From the NCBI GenBank assembly GCA_030340625.1, contig JAOPHQ010004292.1, positions 1 through 64,000 of the forward strand: a DNA stretch of 64,000 nucleotides, in the 5' to 3' direction. Shown here piece after piece: positions 33,865 to 44,467 of the stretch (positions are counted from its first letter, which is position 1; the number at the start of each line of letters is the position of its first letter). A program made the translations under genes and the position numbers. Below the pieces are notes generated by a model. The model made no database searches and was not told where the DNA came from. It saw only the letters and a program-made list of their open reading frames with translations. The stretch comes from Merluccius polli. Its lineage: Eukaryota > Chordata > Actinopteri > Gadiformes > Merlucciidae.

Positions 33865-33867
<3 letters not shown>
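30794..33867 (+). mobile_element. Autonomous hAT-Ac element inserted in a (TA)n tract
   Basis: Starts TAGGGGTGTGCAAAAAAATC and ends with the inverse of TAGGGGTGGGAATCTTC. Flanks are ATATATAT on both sides, which fits an 8-bp duplication but is uninformative in a TA repeat. 3074 bp. AATCGATT/GAATCG motifs are repeated at both subterminal regions (30812-30880 and 33765-33840), as expected for transposase binding sites. Encodes a complete two-exon transposase. Confidence 0.93.
31037..33132 (+). CDS. hAT transposase, ZBED1-like, two exons, 621 aa
   Basis: Exon 1 is 31037-32464 (476 codons; an upstream in-frame ATG at 30998 would add 13). The intron is 32465-32694 (230 bp, GTAATA...CTGTAG). Exon 2 is 32695-33132 (145 codons plus stop). 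Junctions are on codon boundaries. The BED zinc finger is CRICKSKIKHFGN with RAHITRHH. The core has TCDAWTSRATQSFV and VTDNAANML. The dimerisation region has CVPGTSVAAERVFSTAGDIV. The protein is a relative of the family C transposase but clearly divergent, so two autonomous hAT lineages lie within 6 kb. It would catalyse excision and integration in the nucleus. No inactivating change was seen. Confidence 0.93.
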
Positions 33868-33909
<42 letters not shown>

Positions 33910-34102
33910 TATATATATATATAGATAGATATATAGATATCACACATATTCATAATGTTTGACATTATGATGTTCCGGACCTTCGCTTGAGGAAATTTTC
34001 TCTCACTGGACCTCTTGAAATTTTAGTTGAATACCCCTGCCATATATGATACATTGCACTAGTAATTCGTAGTATGGTCATCAGTGATGACCAAGGGGGG
34101 AC
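33868..34102 (+). other. 3' end of an LTR retroelement interior, with polypurine tract
   Basis: After the resumed (TA)n repeat, 33955-34090 ends in ccaagggggga (34091-34101). That is a polypurine tract immediately before the TGTGATGA start of an LTR. No open frame of length remains. Confidence 0.6.
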
Positions 34103-34439
34103 TGTGATGAATAAATAACAGCACATGTATCAACAGGCTGTAATATCCTCATAGCCACTAGGGAACAGAAACAAATATATAAGATGTATTAACCGCACCT
34201 GGCCACCAGATGGCAGCACACATAATACACTGGGGGCGGGCGCTCAACACTAGCCAATCAGAGCATATTACACGTCATAGAGGCCACGCCTGCCCAGGTA
34301 CTATCGAGCGCACACAAGCAGGAGATGGCAGAAACTCTATAGGCAGCGTATCTATTAGATATCCAGCTAAGAGTCGCTCCACGCGTGAATGATACAATTC
34401 CTCTCCTTTTGCTTCAAACACAGCAAATTGAGAAGAGTT

Positions 34440-34680
34440 GAATTACTGGTGTTAAACTAGACATACACTAGTAGAGTTAATTATACTCTGGATAGAGTTA
34501 ATCCATTATAAATAACTCTCGGTCGTTAAATAGTTGTTGTCAAAACCGAGTGTAAAAAGGAAGTGTCACTAAATCAAACCTGTAAGTGTAAATGTTTAAA
34601 TATTAACTCCGAACTTCTTACTCTAAACTCTGATGCTGTATTTCACACCTGAAGTGTTAACGTCGCCCCTCCCCCATCCA
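34440..34680 (+). repeat. Left subterminal repeat zone of the CACTA-like element
   Basis: Scattered gagttaa, tgttaa and taactct motifs, a weaker counterpart of the right zone. Presumed transposase binding region. Confidence 0.6.
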
Positions 34681-35252
34681 CCTTACGAACACTGAAGCAA
34701 CTGCCAGAACTCTCTCGAATGCGTGTCAATCGGTCTGCTGAAGACAGAGCTACCTCTCAACTTTTAACGATTACACTGTTCGGTAAGTAAGCTACATGAA
34801 GTAGTATCTGATAATATTGTATTTTTATACTAATATTACTCTTCGGGCACCCGGTCGTTTTGCAATGGTGAGTCACGGTAACTTTACTCGTCATGCTGTT
34901 ACTAACCACCCGTTAGCATGCATGCTGGTCTCACTGTAACATAAAAAGTGAGTAACGGTAGTAAACGGAACGTTTGGCTCGAGTTATGCACGTTGTACTG
35001 GTAACCATAGACATAAAACGTGATAAGATGGGGGGGGAAACCGTGATAAGATGATGCTAATGGTTTGGAGTTGCTAGCTAGCGTGCTATAGTTGTGCTAA
35101 CGCTAGCAAGCCCTTCGTCCAAAGTAATTTCTACTTTTTTTCTCCTTTTTGCGAAAATAACACAGCTCTTGGTGAAGTATAATATAATTATTTAAGCAAT
35201 ATATCACGACAGGCCGTGTTATATGTTCATTATACCACGGCTAAGGGGCGTT

Positions 35253-35406
35253 GTTTATTACTTAAGCAATATCACACGTGAGGGAGTGCTGTTGTACTGT
35301 ATATCGTGTGATTGCCTGCGGCCTCGTGCCTACGACCGAATCACACCCGTGCTGATATACAGTACAACAGCACTCCCTCACGTGTGATATTGCTTAAGTA
35401 ATAAAC
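35253..35406. repeat. Foldback repeat with perfect 53-bp arms
   Basis: 35253-35305 and 35354-35406 are exact inverted copies. The 48-bp loop itself contains gtgtgatt/aatcacac, which extends the stem. The motif ttaagcaatat of the arms also occurs at about 35193, suggesting a small MITE family in the upstream region of the accessory gene. Confidence 0.9.
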
Positions 35407-35797
35407 ACACAGCCTGAAATTTTCGACAGACTGCTCATGTTTACCGTGCCAAAACAGCACGATGTGTTTTTACTGGGTCACACAGAAATATCATTATTAT
35501 TTTGAGAGGGAGTTATATTTCTAACTGTCTTATGGTTTATCTTGGGAGACACTTAGCTAAATGTTGGTTTCCTCAATGACATGAAAATAACTCTATTTTT
35601 TTTTTCTGTGCCTTATGTCTTTTAAAATGTGTAGATGCGTTAATGTCTCCTGGCATTTCTTGGGGTAAGATATTTATTATATGTATGTATGAATGCATGA
35701 TATTGGCTCACATTGACTTTTCATTTTAATAACAGTGGATCAGATAAATTGTTCATGAAGCTATCCTTTCTTTTAATTCACTGAACTCACATAGAAA

Positions 35798-38700
35798 ATG
35801 CTGGCAAAGGTGGAATACGGAGGAGTCCAAAAATACATAAAAATTCCACAAATTGATGGAAACTTTGACTTCCAGAACTTTCTTATAGAAGGTTTGTCTC
35901 CACACATTTTAAGCTAAAAAAACCCTTTATAGGCCATTTTAGAGAATATTTTCATTATTGTAGTGTGTCTGTTTTGTTTTTCAGATGTTATGCTTTAAAT
36001 GTCTGAATGAAATGGTTGATAATACACTTAATGTAACTTTTTTTCCCCCAGTAACAGACAAATTTAGTCTGCAGGCCCAACTTGTGACTGAAGGTGTGCT
36101 CAGCTTGACTGACACATCAGAGACTGAGGTTGATGCCGACACATTCGATGAGCTGGTCAAGTCAGGGGTGAGAAACTTCAAGGTTGGATATCGCCAGTAT
36201 CCAATAACAGGTAAGGTTATGTTGTCTTGATTTTTTTTTTTAATCATTCACCAATCAATAAATTATTATTTTTTAATTTAAATTGATTCCTCTCTGAACT
36301 GTTTTTTAGACATTGCTATTACTTTGGATGAATCGGATTCATCTGTAATACCAGATACATCACCATCTCCAGCATCATTGCCAGACCCTCCAGCATCACC
36401 AGCTTCAATGCCAGACTTCACAGCACAATCACCGGCTTCTTCCATTTCATCAGATTCTACTATTATCCTCCCAACCACAAGGAACAGGAAGAGGGCCATG
36501 AAAGCAGACCTGGATCGTGACGAAGCAAGAAAGGTAAACCTTGAAACAAGATACACATGTATTAGATCATAAAATTAGTGCTAGGTAAGTGGCAGCATTT
36601 CAACTATTTATATTTAATGTGACTTTAATATGTACTCTCCCTCCAGACACACTCAGACTTGCACTAATGCTATACTTTACTCCCTCGTCCCGAGCCACCC
36701 TACATACTTGTGCAACCAGCTCTGTCGCATCTCTTTCTTTCTTTTTTTTAAATGAAACTTTTTTTTTTTCTTCTATTCTATTTATTACTGTACTGTATGT
36801 CTGTGTTTTTAAGCCGTGGGTCCGAAGACAATTTCATTATCTAGTATAATGAATAAAGATTCTCTCTCTCTCTGAAACGTAACTAAATTTAACCAAATGT
36901 AGTCAATAGTTCACCCAAAATTAAAATTTCACTCATTTTTTACTCACTCTCATGTCGACTAAGGGTTGGGAGAAGTTTCAGAGCCATCTGTGCCTTTTTG
37001 GAGTTACAGCGGCTCAGCGCAGCACTGCACTGCCATATGACGGTGGCGAACAGGGCTTACTTTTCTTCGTGCAAAAAGACACACCAAAAAACATCCAAAT
37101 ACAGCTCGTCTGTAATGTCCGTCTTGTATTGAAGCCCCGACATGAGAAATTGTTCCGAAAATAAATAAGTCTATATTTTAAGCTTGTTTGTAGTGGAAGC
37201 TCCCAGTGTCTCAGTTCACGGCTCTGGCTGTGTCGGTGCACTGACACCTAGTTCACTGCTCTCCCTAATGTTGTCTTTGCAGAGGGTTGAAACTGCTCTC
37301 AGCTCCAACCCGAAGGGTGAAGAGATCATCAAAGAGTATGATCAAACCAAAACATTGTCAGTTGGGACACGGAAGCAAATGGTAAACATTCTGGTGGCGG
37401 AAATGGTTGAAACATACGGGTAAGAAATAATTTTTTATATAATGGCAAAGGAAAACATGACGGGACACATCTAATAATAATAAACTGTAAACTGTCTTGT
37501 CTGTAACAACATCTCTGTCCAGTCTGTCCGTCCTGGGTGAGGGATCCCTCCTCTGTTTCCCACCCTGAGCTTTCTCCGATTTTTCCCTGTTAAAAGGGTT
37601 TTCCATGGAGTTTTTCCTCAGTCGATGTGAGGGTCTAAGGACAGAGGATGTTGTTGTGATGCCATGTAAAGCTCTTTGAGACAAACTGTTTGTAAAAACG
37701 GGCTATACAAATAAAATTGCCTTGCCTAGCCTAATAAATAATTTTTTTCTAAAGGAGGATTCCACCCATGCATGTCAGGCCCACTTACGCGCTTGGAATT
37801 GTGACCCTGTTTCCTTATCTGCAAGATCCTTACTCAAAACGTGGATACGTAAGTTTTAATGTGCCTTTGAAGTCCAAAAATGTGTTGTATAACTGGGCCA
37901 TCATGGTATGAGTAGGCAGCATAATGTATTTTTTTCACTACAGGAAAGACTTGACATTATCTGAAATTAGGTCAAAAAATGCCCACATTATCAGAATCAG
38001 TATCTGCAATCACTACTACTTTAATATTTGATGTGTGTGCATGCATGCAGGAACACTTCTATGATCCTCAGGCCAATACTGGCTATCTTGCATGGAGACT
38101 CAAGACGGTACAACGCAACACCCATGATGGCTTCCGTGAGTGTTCCAGGCCTGATTTCCAGGACAGTCCGACAACCCATCGAGAATCTCTGTTAACTGGT
38201 GATCAGCTCCTTGGTGAGGAGTGCAGGGAGGCTCTCTCCATAATGAGACACTCAACAGACAAATCTGTGGTTAGTGAGAAGACGAGAGCCACCTTTGACT
38301 ACAGACAGAAGCTGGTTCATGACCAGGATGCAACAGCTTCAGTGTTGGATGTCTTCCCTCGTTTTCTTGATACAGCCGGACTGGTAGGAATATGTATTAT
38401 GTATATGAGATTATTGTTTTTATTATAAATTATTTGAAAACTGACTCCTGCAAAGTGCATTTTAGTAAGCTGTATATGGACATTGTGCCTCTGTTTAAAG
38501 ATTGAACAGGATTTTTCCATGATGTTCGGGGACCATGTATCTGGACGGTTTCTTGCGAGGTGGTCTTCAGATTTCAAGCACAGAGTCATCACAGAATGCC
38601 AGAGTCTTCCCTCAAGTCCTTATGTTGACGAGCTGCTGGCTGCTTCTGATCTTCAAGTTGAGAATGACTACGGTAAATATGAAGTTTTTCTGTATCCAAC

Positions 38701-39540
38701 ATACAATGTGTTGCCAATTTCAATAAATCCAATATGCAACAGTCATCCAAAGCTAAATTTGTGGTCCTGAAATAAATTAATTGATCGATTGTCATTTTAA
38801 TAATGACGAATATGAGGTTGAGTTTTGTTATTCAACAAAAATAATCATTTTAGTTAAATGGTATCTGTAGTAAGCAACAAATAATGTTTTACAATGCTTT
38901 TGTTGTCTGTCTCAAATATTTGTCTTCAAGGCTGGGATAGTGATATGTCTGCTCTCCTGTTGCTGCTGCATCTCCTGCCCCCTACATCAAAAGGCCAGAA
39001 AACTCCCAAGATGAGCTCAGCACAGGCAGTCAATCATGTTGTCAGATTCATTAAGGTATGTACCATCAGCTTTTTGTACTACCATGTAAGAAGTATGAGG
39101 TGCAGATTCGACTGTAAGAATAATTCTTGCTGTGTAACTATGTTATGCTAAGTATTATGCATAATGTGTCATTCAAACTACAGGAAGGAGCCAGCCTCAC
39201 TACATTCCTGGATAAAGTTGATGCAAGGCAGCCTTTCCTCCTTTGCATCGGAGAGCAAAAGAAGAAAATCGCGAGGTTCTTCATTGTTGTGGACCAGAAA
39301 GCTATCCCATGCAACGCTCAGACATCGGTGGCCGCTTTTGATGTGCTGTTCAAGACTCACTATGTCTTCAGCCTCTCCTATGATGAAGCACTTTCTGCAT
39401 TCTACACTTTCATCCAAACGACGATATACAACATCGATGTTGGAACCACAAAGGAAACCCCACGAGTCAAGGAACTGAGGGCCAAACTACTGCAAGACCA
39501 TTACAATGTCACCAATTCACAAAGGTCAGAGCACAGTTGA
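35798..39540 (+). CDS. Accessory gene of CACTA-like element, nine exons, 564 aa
   Basis: Exons are 35798-35891, 36052-36210, 36310-36533, 37283-37419, 37755-37848, 38051-38383, 38501-38672, 38931-39055 and 39184-39540. All introns are GT...AG and all junctions keep one frame. The N-terminus (KYIKIPQIDGNFDFQNFL, SETEVDADTFDELV; residues 1-85) resembles ubiquitin-like CIDE-N/PB1-type domains. A Ser/Pro-rich linker (about 95-145) and a conserved C-terminal region (LVAEMVETYGRIPPMHVRPT, DPQANTGYLAWRLKTVQR, residues 190-564) follow. From memory, similar multicopy fish proteins are annotated SAMD3-like, though I see no SAM domain. Its role is unknown; its place inside the element suggests a transposition cofactor. 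The stop is followed in the same frame by the transposase. Confidence 0.8.
36880..37262. repeat. Dispersed repeat in intron 3 of the accessory gene
   Basis: After a TC microsatellite (36862-36875) comes a block starting agttcacccaaaatt with tactcactctcatgtcg, a motif met in many fish dispersed repeats. Boundaries are uncertain and no coding sequence is present. Confidence 0.4.
37455..37735 (+). mobile_element. L2-like LINE 3' UTR fragment in intron 4
   Basis: Ends gctatacaaataaaattg then ccttgcc, a typical fish L2-like 3' tail, also seen in the LINE at 41101-43060. 5'-truncated, non-coding, with aataataataa before it. Confidence 0.65.
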
Positions 39541-39555
39541 AATAATTGTCTGAGT

Positions 39556-42511
39556 ATGTTCACATGTTTTGTTTGTAAAAAGCACCACAAAAATTGTTCA
39601 GGTCTTTGTCAACATTTAAAATTTCAGCATGGACTATATCCAGCTAAAAACTTACGTTTGAAATGTGGAGAGCAAGGATGTCCTTCATCTTTTTGTACAT
39701 ACAATGGCTTCAGAAAGCACCTAAAGACTGTTCATAAGAACCATGAAGAACTGGTCGATACTAACCAGGAAGTGGCCACACAAAGACATTTTGAGTTTGA
39801 ATCTTTAAGTGAACAGCCAACAACTTCTGCTGCATCCATGTTACAGGTTCCCCCTGAAATTTCACAGAACTCACTTGAAAGAATGTGTGGTTCAGTTGTT
39901 GCACACTTACAAACCTCTGGTTGTTCTCAAAGCACTATCCAAACGATAGTTTGTTCGATGGAGGAAGTTATTAGTGATGTTCAAAGTCGAGCACAAGAAG
40001 CAGTTCTCCAAACATTTTCCTCTGAAACTAAGGAGTCAGAAATTTATAAGAAAGTAGAGCACTGTTTAAATCAATTAGACAATCCCTTTTCAAAATTTAA
40101 CACACAGACGAAGAGACAAAAATATTATGATGAAAAATGGGAAATAGTTGAGCCTAAAGAATTTGTCCTTGGTGTGAGAATGGATACACGTAGAAATAGA
40201 ACTACAGGTGTATATAGTCAGATTCCTGTAACAGACAAGTACATGTATGTACCCATTTTAGGTACACTGAAATCCATTTTCAACAACAGTGAGATAAGGG
40301 AGTGCTTCTTGCAAGAGAAACACTGTAAAAAGGGGACATACAAAGACATTAATGATGGGTTTTATTTCCAAAACCATCCTCTTTTTTCACAACAGAGACA
40401 TGCTCTACAAATTTTACTTTATTATGACGATTTTGAAACGGCTAATCCGTTGGGTTCTAAGAAGGGGATCCACAAACTTGGTTGTGTTTATTTTACTTTA
40501 AAAAACCTCCCACCCAAGGTGAACTCTGTGCTAATGAACGTACATCTTGCAGCTCTTTTCTACACCCAAGATTTAAAGACATATGGTTTTGAAGAAATAT
40601 TAAAGCCTCTAATTGACGATTTGAAAATTTTAGAAACTGAAGGAATCCAACTTCCATTTATTGATGCACCAGTGTTTGGCTCTGTAATTCAAGTCACAGG
40701 AGATAATCTTGCTTTAAATGGTTTACTCGGCTTTGTTGAATCTTTCAGTGCAACATACTTTTGTAGGTTCTGTCTGACAAATAAGGAAGAAATTCAGTCT
40801 GTTTTTTCTGAGGATAATCCAGGATTTACTTTGCGCTCCAGAGAGCTTCATATTGAACATTGTAATGCACTACGTGAAGATCCTGCTCTACCTACTGTTT
40901 ATGGTGTAAAAAAACCTTGTGTGCTTGATTCATTACAGTATTTTCAGTGTACTGATAATTTTGCAGTTGATATAATGCATGATTTGTTGGAGGGTGTCGT
41001 ACAGTATGAGCTTAAGCTGTTTTTCCAGTACCTGCTTAAAAATGGTTACATCTCTTTGAACACGTTGTCAGATAGGATACAGAGTTTTAATTATGGACAC
41101 TATAGACCGATTTCTAATCTCCCCTTTCTGTCTAAAATTCTGGAGAAAGTAGTCGCCAAACAATTGTGTGACTTTCTACACAACAATAGTTTATTCGAGG
41201 ATTTCCAGTCAGGATTTAGAGTTCATCATAGCACAGAGACAGCTCTGGTTAAAGTTAATAATGACCTTTTGATTGCTTCTGACAATGGACTTGTCTCTGT
41301 ACTTGTATTATTAGATCTTAGTGCTGCCTTTGACACCATTGATCATAGTATTCTTTTACAGAGACTCGAGCATGAAATTGGCATCAAAGGAACCGCACTA
41401 AGCTGGTTTATGTCATATCTATCAGATCGTTCACAGTTTGTACACGTGAATGATGAATCTTCAATAAATACTACAGTTAGTCATGGAGTTCCACAAGGTT
41501 CTGTACTTGGACCAATACTATTTACTTTATATATGCTCCCTTTAGGCGATATTATTAGAAAGCACTCCATTAACTTTCATTGTTATGCAGATGATACGCA
41601 GTTATATCTATCGATCAAACCCGATGAAATTAATCAATTATCTAAATTACAAACATGTCTTAAAGACATAAAATCCTGGATGAGCTGCAATTTTCTGATG
41701 TTAAACTCAGAGAAAACCGAAATTCTTGTACTTGGCCCCAAAAACCTTAGAGACTTAATGTCTACAGATATAGCTACTCTAGATGGCATTACATTGGCCT
41801 CTAGCACCACTGTCAGGAATCTTGGAGTTATCTTTGATCAGGATCTGTCATTTAATTCCCACATAAAGCAGACCTCTAGGACTGCCTTTTTTCATTTACG
41901 TAATATTACAAAAATCAGACGCATCCTATCAAAGACAGACGCAGAAAAACTAATCCATGCATTTGTTACCTCAAGGCTGGATTACTGCAACTCCTTATTA
42001 TCAGGTTGTCCAAATAAATCCATTAAGATGCTTCAATTAATTCAAAACGCTGCAGCGCGAGTACTGACAGGAACTAGGAAAAGAGATCACATCTCTCCTG
42101 TACTAGCTTCTCTGCATTGGCTCCCTGTAAAATTTAGAATAGAATTTAAAATCCTCCTCCTCACCTATAAAGCTCTTCATGGGCAGGCCCCTTCATATCT
42201 CAAAGAGCTCATAGTACCCTACTACCCCACTAGAACACTGCGTTCTCTGAATGCAGGGCTACTGGTGGTTCCAATAGTTTCTAAAAGTAGAACCGGAGCC
42301 AGAGCCTTCAGTTACCAAGCTCCTCTTCAGTGGAACCAGCTTCCAGTTGTGGTTCGGGAGGCAGACACCCTCTCCACATTTAAGAGTAGGCTTAAGACGT
42401 TCCTCTTTGATAAAGCTTATAGTTAGGGCTGGATCAGGTGAGTCCTGAACCATCCCTTAGTTATGCTGCTATAGGCCTAGACTATCGGGGGATTTCCCTT
42501 GGTGCACTGAG

Positions 42512-42545
<34 letters not shown>

Positions 42546-42770
42546 CACACATTCATGTCCCATTAATGCATGTTACTAACACTTCTTCCCCGGAGTTCTT
42601 GTGTTTTCTCGTCTCGCAGGTTCTCATGGATCCTGGCGGAGCCTCCATGGTCCTGCTTGACTGCCATTGCTAATATCAGTTACCAGTTATATACAGTTAC
42701 TGTTGTTGCTGCTCGCTGTCCCCCATCATTGGTGCTGTCTTCATCATCATGTTCATTAGTGTATTGATGT

Positions 42771-42816
<46 letters not shown>

Positions 42817-43966
42817 CAACTGGTCAAGGCAGATGACCACCCACCTAGAGCCGAAGGGTCTGTCCAAGGTTTCTGCCTTTTAACAGGCAGTTTTTCCTTG
42901 CCCCCGTGCCAAGTGCTTGCTCATGGTGGTACTGTTGGGTCTCTGTAAATGTTATTAGGAGTTTGGTCTAGACCTGCTCCATTTGAAAAGTGCCCTGAGA
43001 TAACTTCTGTTATGAATTGGCGCTATACAAATAAAATTGAATTGAATTGAATTGAATTGACACATGGAACGTAAAAACAAACCAAGTCACTTAAAAATTG
43101 AGGACAACAGCAAGCACTTAGGTTTAAATGCAATTCAGTCATGGTGTATTCTGCGCAATACCCCACTTATTTTTGGTGACGTGGTTGAAAGGGACAATAA
43201 TCACTGGAATTTATTGCTCCTCTTGATACAGATTGTTGATATAGTCTTCTCCCCTATCCTTACTGATGGCATGATATGTTACCTAAAACATTTGATCTGT
43301 GACCACCATAACATGTTCAAAACTTTGTTCCATGATAAGAAATTGATTCCCAAACACCACCTAATGATACATTATCCAAGGATTATAAAAAAAATTGGCC
43401 CTCTTATTCATATGTGGTGTATGCGATTCGAAGCAAAACACTACTTTTTTAAGAAGTCTGTAACAAATTTTAAAAACCTTACTAAATCTCTAGTAAAGCA
43501 ACACCAGCGTCAACTGGCATTTTACTATGAAAATTATTGTTTTAAGCGGTTTGAGATTGGTCCTTTAAAAATAAAAAGCATTGATAGCTTGGAAGGTGGA
43601 GAATTACTCTGTCATGCATTACAATTAGATCCATGTTCAGATGTTTCAACTACATGTTGGGTCAGAAATTATGGCACAGAGTACCAGATTGACTGGTTGG
43701 TATGCACTGGAACATCCCATGATGACCTACCTGTATTTAAGAAAATCTGTAATATCATAATACATGAGCAACGTGCTTTCATAATAGGCTGTGCTGTTGA
43801 CACACTGTACTTCGATGAACATTTTCATGCATACTGTATAGAAGAGCAAAATAATGAACATATTGTGATTTTCATTGACCAGCTGACGTATTTTAGACCG
43901 TTTGATAAGCAATACTCTAATGAGAGTGAGAGGACATACATTGTGCCTTACTGTTGCATGTTCTAG
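39556..43966 (+). pseudogene. TNP2-like (CACTA) transposase interrupted by a LINE
   Basis: Coding parts are 39556-41100 (515 codons) and 43064-43966 (300 codons plus stop), which join exactly in frame once the LINE and one copy of its target duplication are removed. The N-terminus has two C2H2 zinc fingers (CFVCKKHH...QH; CGEQGCPSSFCTYNGF...VH). The core resembles CMC/TNP2 transposases: YYDDFETANPLGS (D291/D292), VTGDNLALNG (D383), YFCRFC and IMHDLLEGV (D476/E479). I infer the catalytic acids from these blocks. The protein would cut the CACAGCAAA ends. As found, the frame runs on into LINE reverse transcriptase to 42426, giving a 956-codon open frame. An uninterrupted transposase cannot be made without removing the LINE. 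Confidence 0.85.
41101..43060 (+). mobile_element. 5'-truncated L2-like LINE inserted in the transposase gene
   Basis: Begins inside the reverse transcriptase domain at YRPISNLPFLSKILEKVV and ends with atacaaataaaattg and an (attga)n tail. Target duplication is GACAC (41096-41100 and 43059-43063), partly ambiguous with the tail. The RT frame is open to 42426, with FQSGFRVHHSTETAL, SHGVPQGSVLGP, CYADDTQLY (residues 676-684 of the fused frame), LDYCNSLLSGCP and AARVLTGTRKR. The 3' UTR has two TC microsatellites (42515-42538, 42774-42811). No endonuclease is present, so it is a dead copy. Confidence 0.9.
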
Positions 43967-44089
43967 TATTTGTGGTGCAAGTTTCAAAATAAATGTTTTT
44001 AAACTGCCAAACACGACTACCTTTTTATTTTCGCAAAGTTTATTTTCCTAGTATTTTTTTAGGAATATATATTTATATAAGAATTATAT

Positions 44090-44379
44090 TGACACCTTTT
44101 AAGTGTTATAGAGGTAACACTTGTATAGTTAAGAAATAGTACTCAGAGAGTTAATTGCTAACACTACATCGAAGTGTTAAAAAAACTAACACTGGCTGGT
44201 GTTAGGCAGTGTTAAATTCCAACTCCAAAAAGTGTCAAATTTACACTAACTTAGTGTAAAGGTACCAACACTTGAAAAAGTGTTAAATTAACACTCTCAG
44301 GTGTGGACCCATATAGACACTTTAAAAGTGTTAAAATCAACTCTTACAGTGTTAATTTGGGTATGCTGATTTTGCTGTG
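44090..44379 (+). repeat. Right subterminal repeat zone of the CACTA-like element
   Basis: More than a dozen AGTGTTAA/TTAACACT-type octamers in both orientations, spaced about 10-30 bp apart. This arrangement is known for CACTA elements, whose DNA-binding protein recognises such repeats. Confidence 0.8.
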
Positions 44380-44467
44380 TAGATAATAGACCTAAACCTA
44401 AAACAAATAAAGTGAGTTAAAAGCGATCCTGTGTCGGTGGTCTTCTTCCTCAAAGAACACCTCAACA

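Larger units (their letters stand above)
34419..44379 (+). mobile_element. CACTA/EnSpm-like transposon with two genes, about 9.96 kb
   Basis: Ends are CACAGCAAATTG and the inverse of CACAGCAAAATCAG, so it begins CAC and ends GTG as CACTA-superfamily elements do. The uninterrupted LTR copy at about 2930 reads gcttca-ta-gataa; here the left flank is gcttca-aa and the right flank ta-gata. This suggests a 2-bp TA duplication with one change. Both ends hold many TTAACACT/AGTGTTAA subterminal repeats. Two plus-strand genes follow: a nine-exon accessory gene (35798-39540) and a TNP2-like transposase (39556-43966) interrupted by a LINE. Confidence 0.82.
34103..44467 (+). repeat. Gypsy-like 3' LTR split by a CACTA-like transposon
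   Basis: LTR parts are 34103-34416 and about 44380-44467, together about 400 bp. It starts TGTGATGAATAA after a polypurine tract and ends in a form of CATCACA. The right part matches 2945-2837 and 56150-56100 (AACAAATAAAGTGAGTTAA, a likely polyadenylation region). The left part matches the LTR at 56099-56489 (cactgggggcgggcgct-type motif at about 34230). Everything between 34419 and 44379 is a later insertion. Confidence 0.8.
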
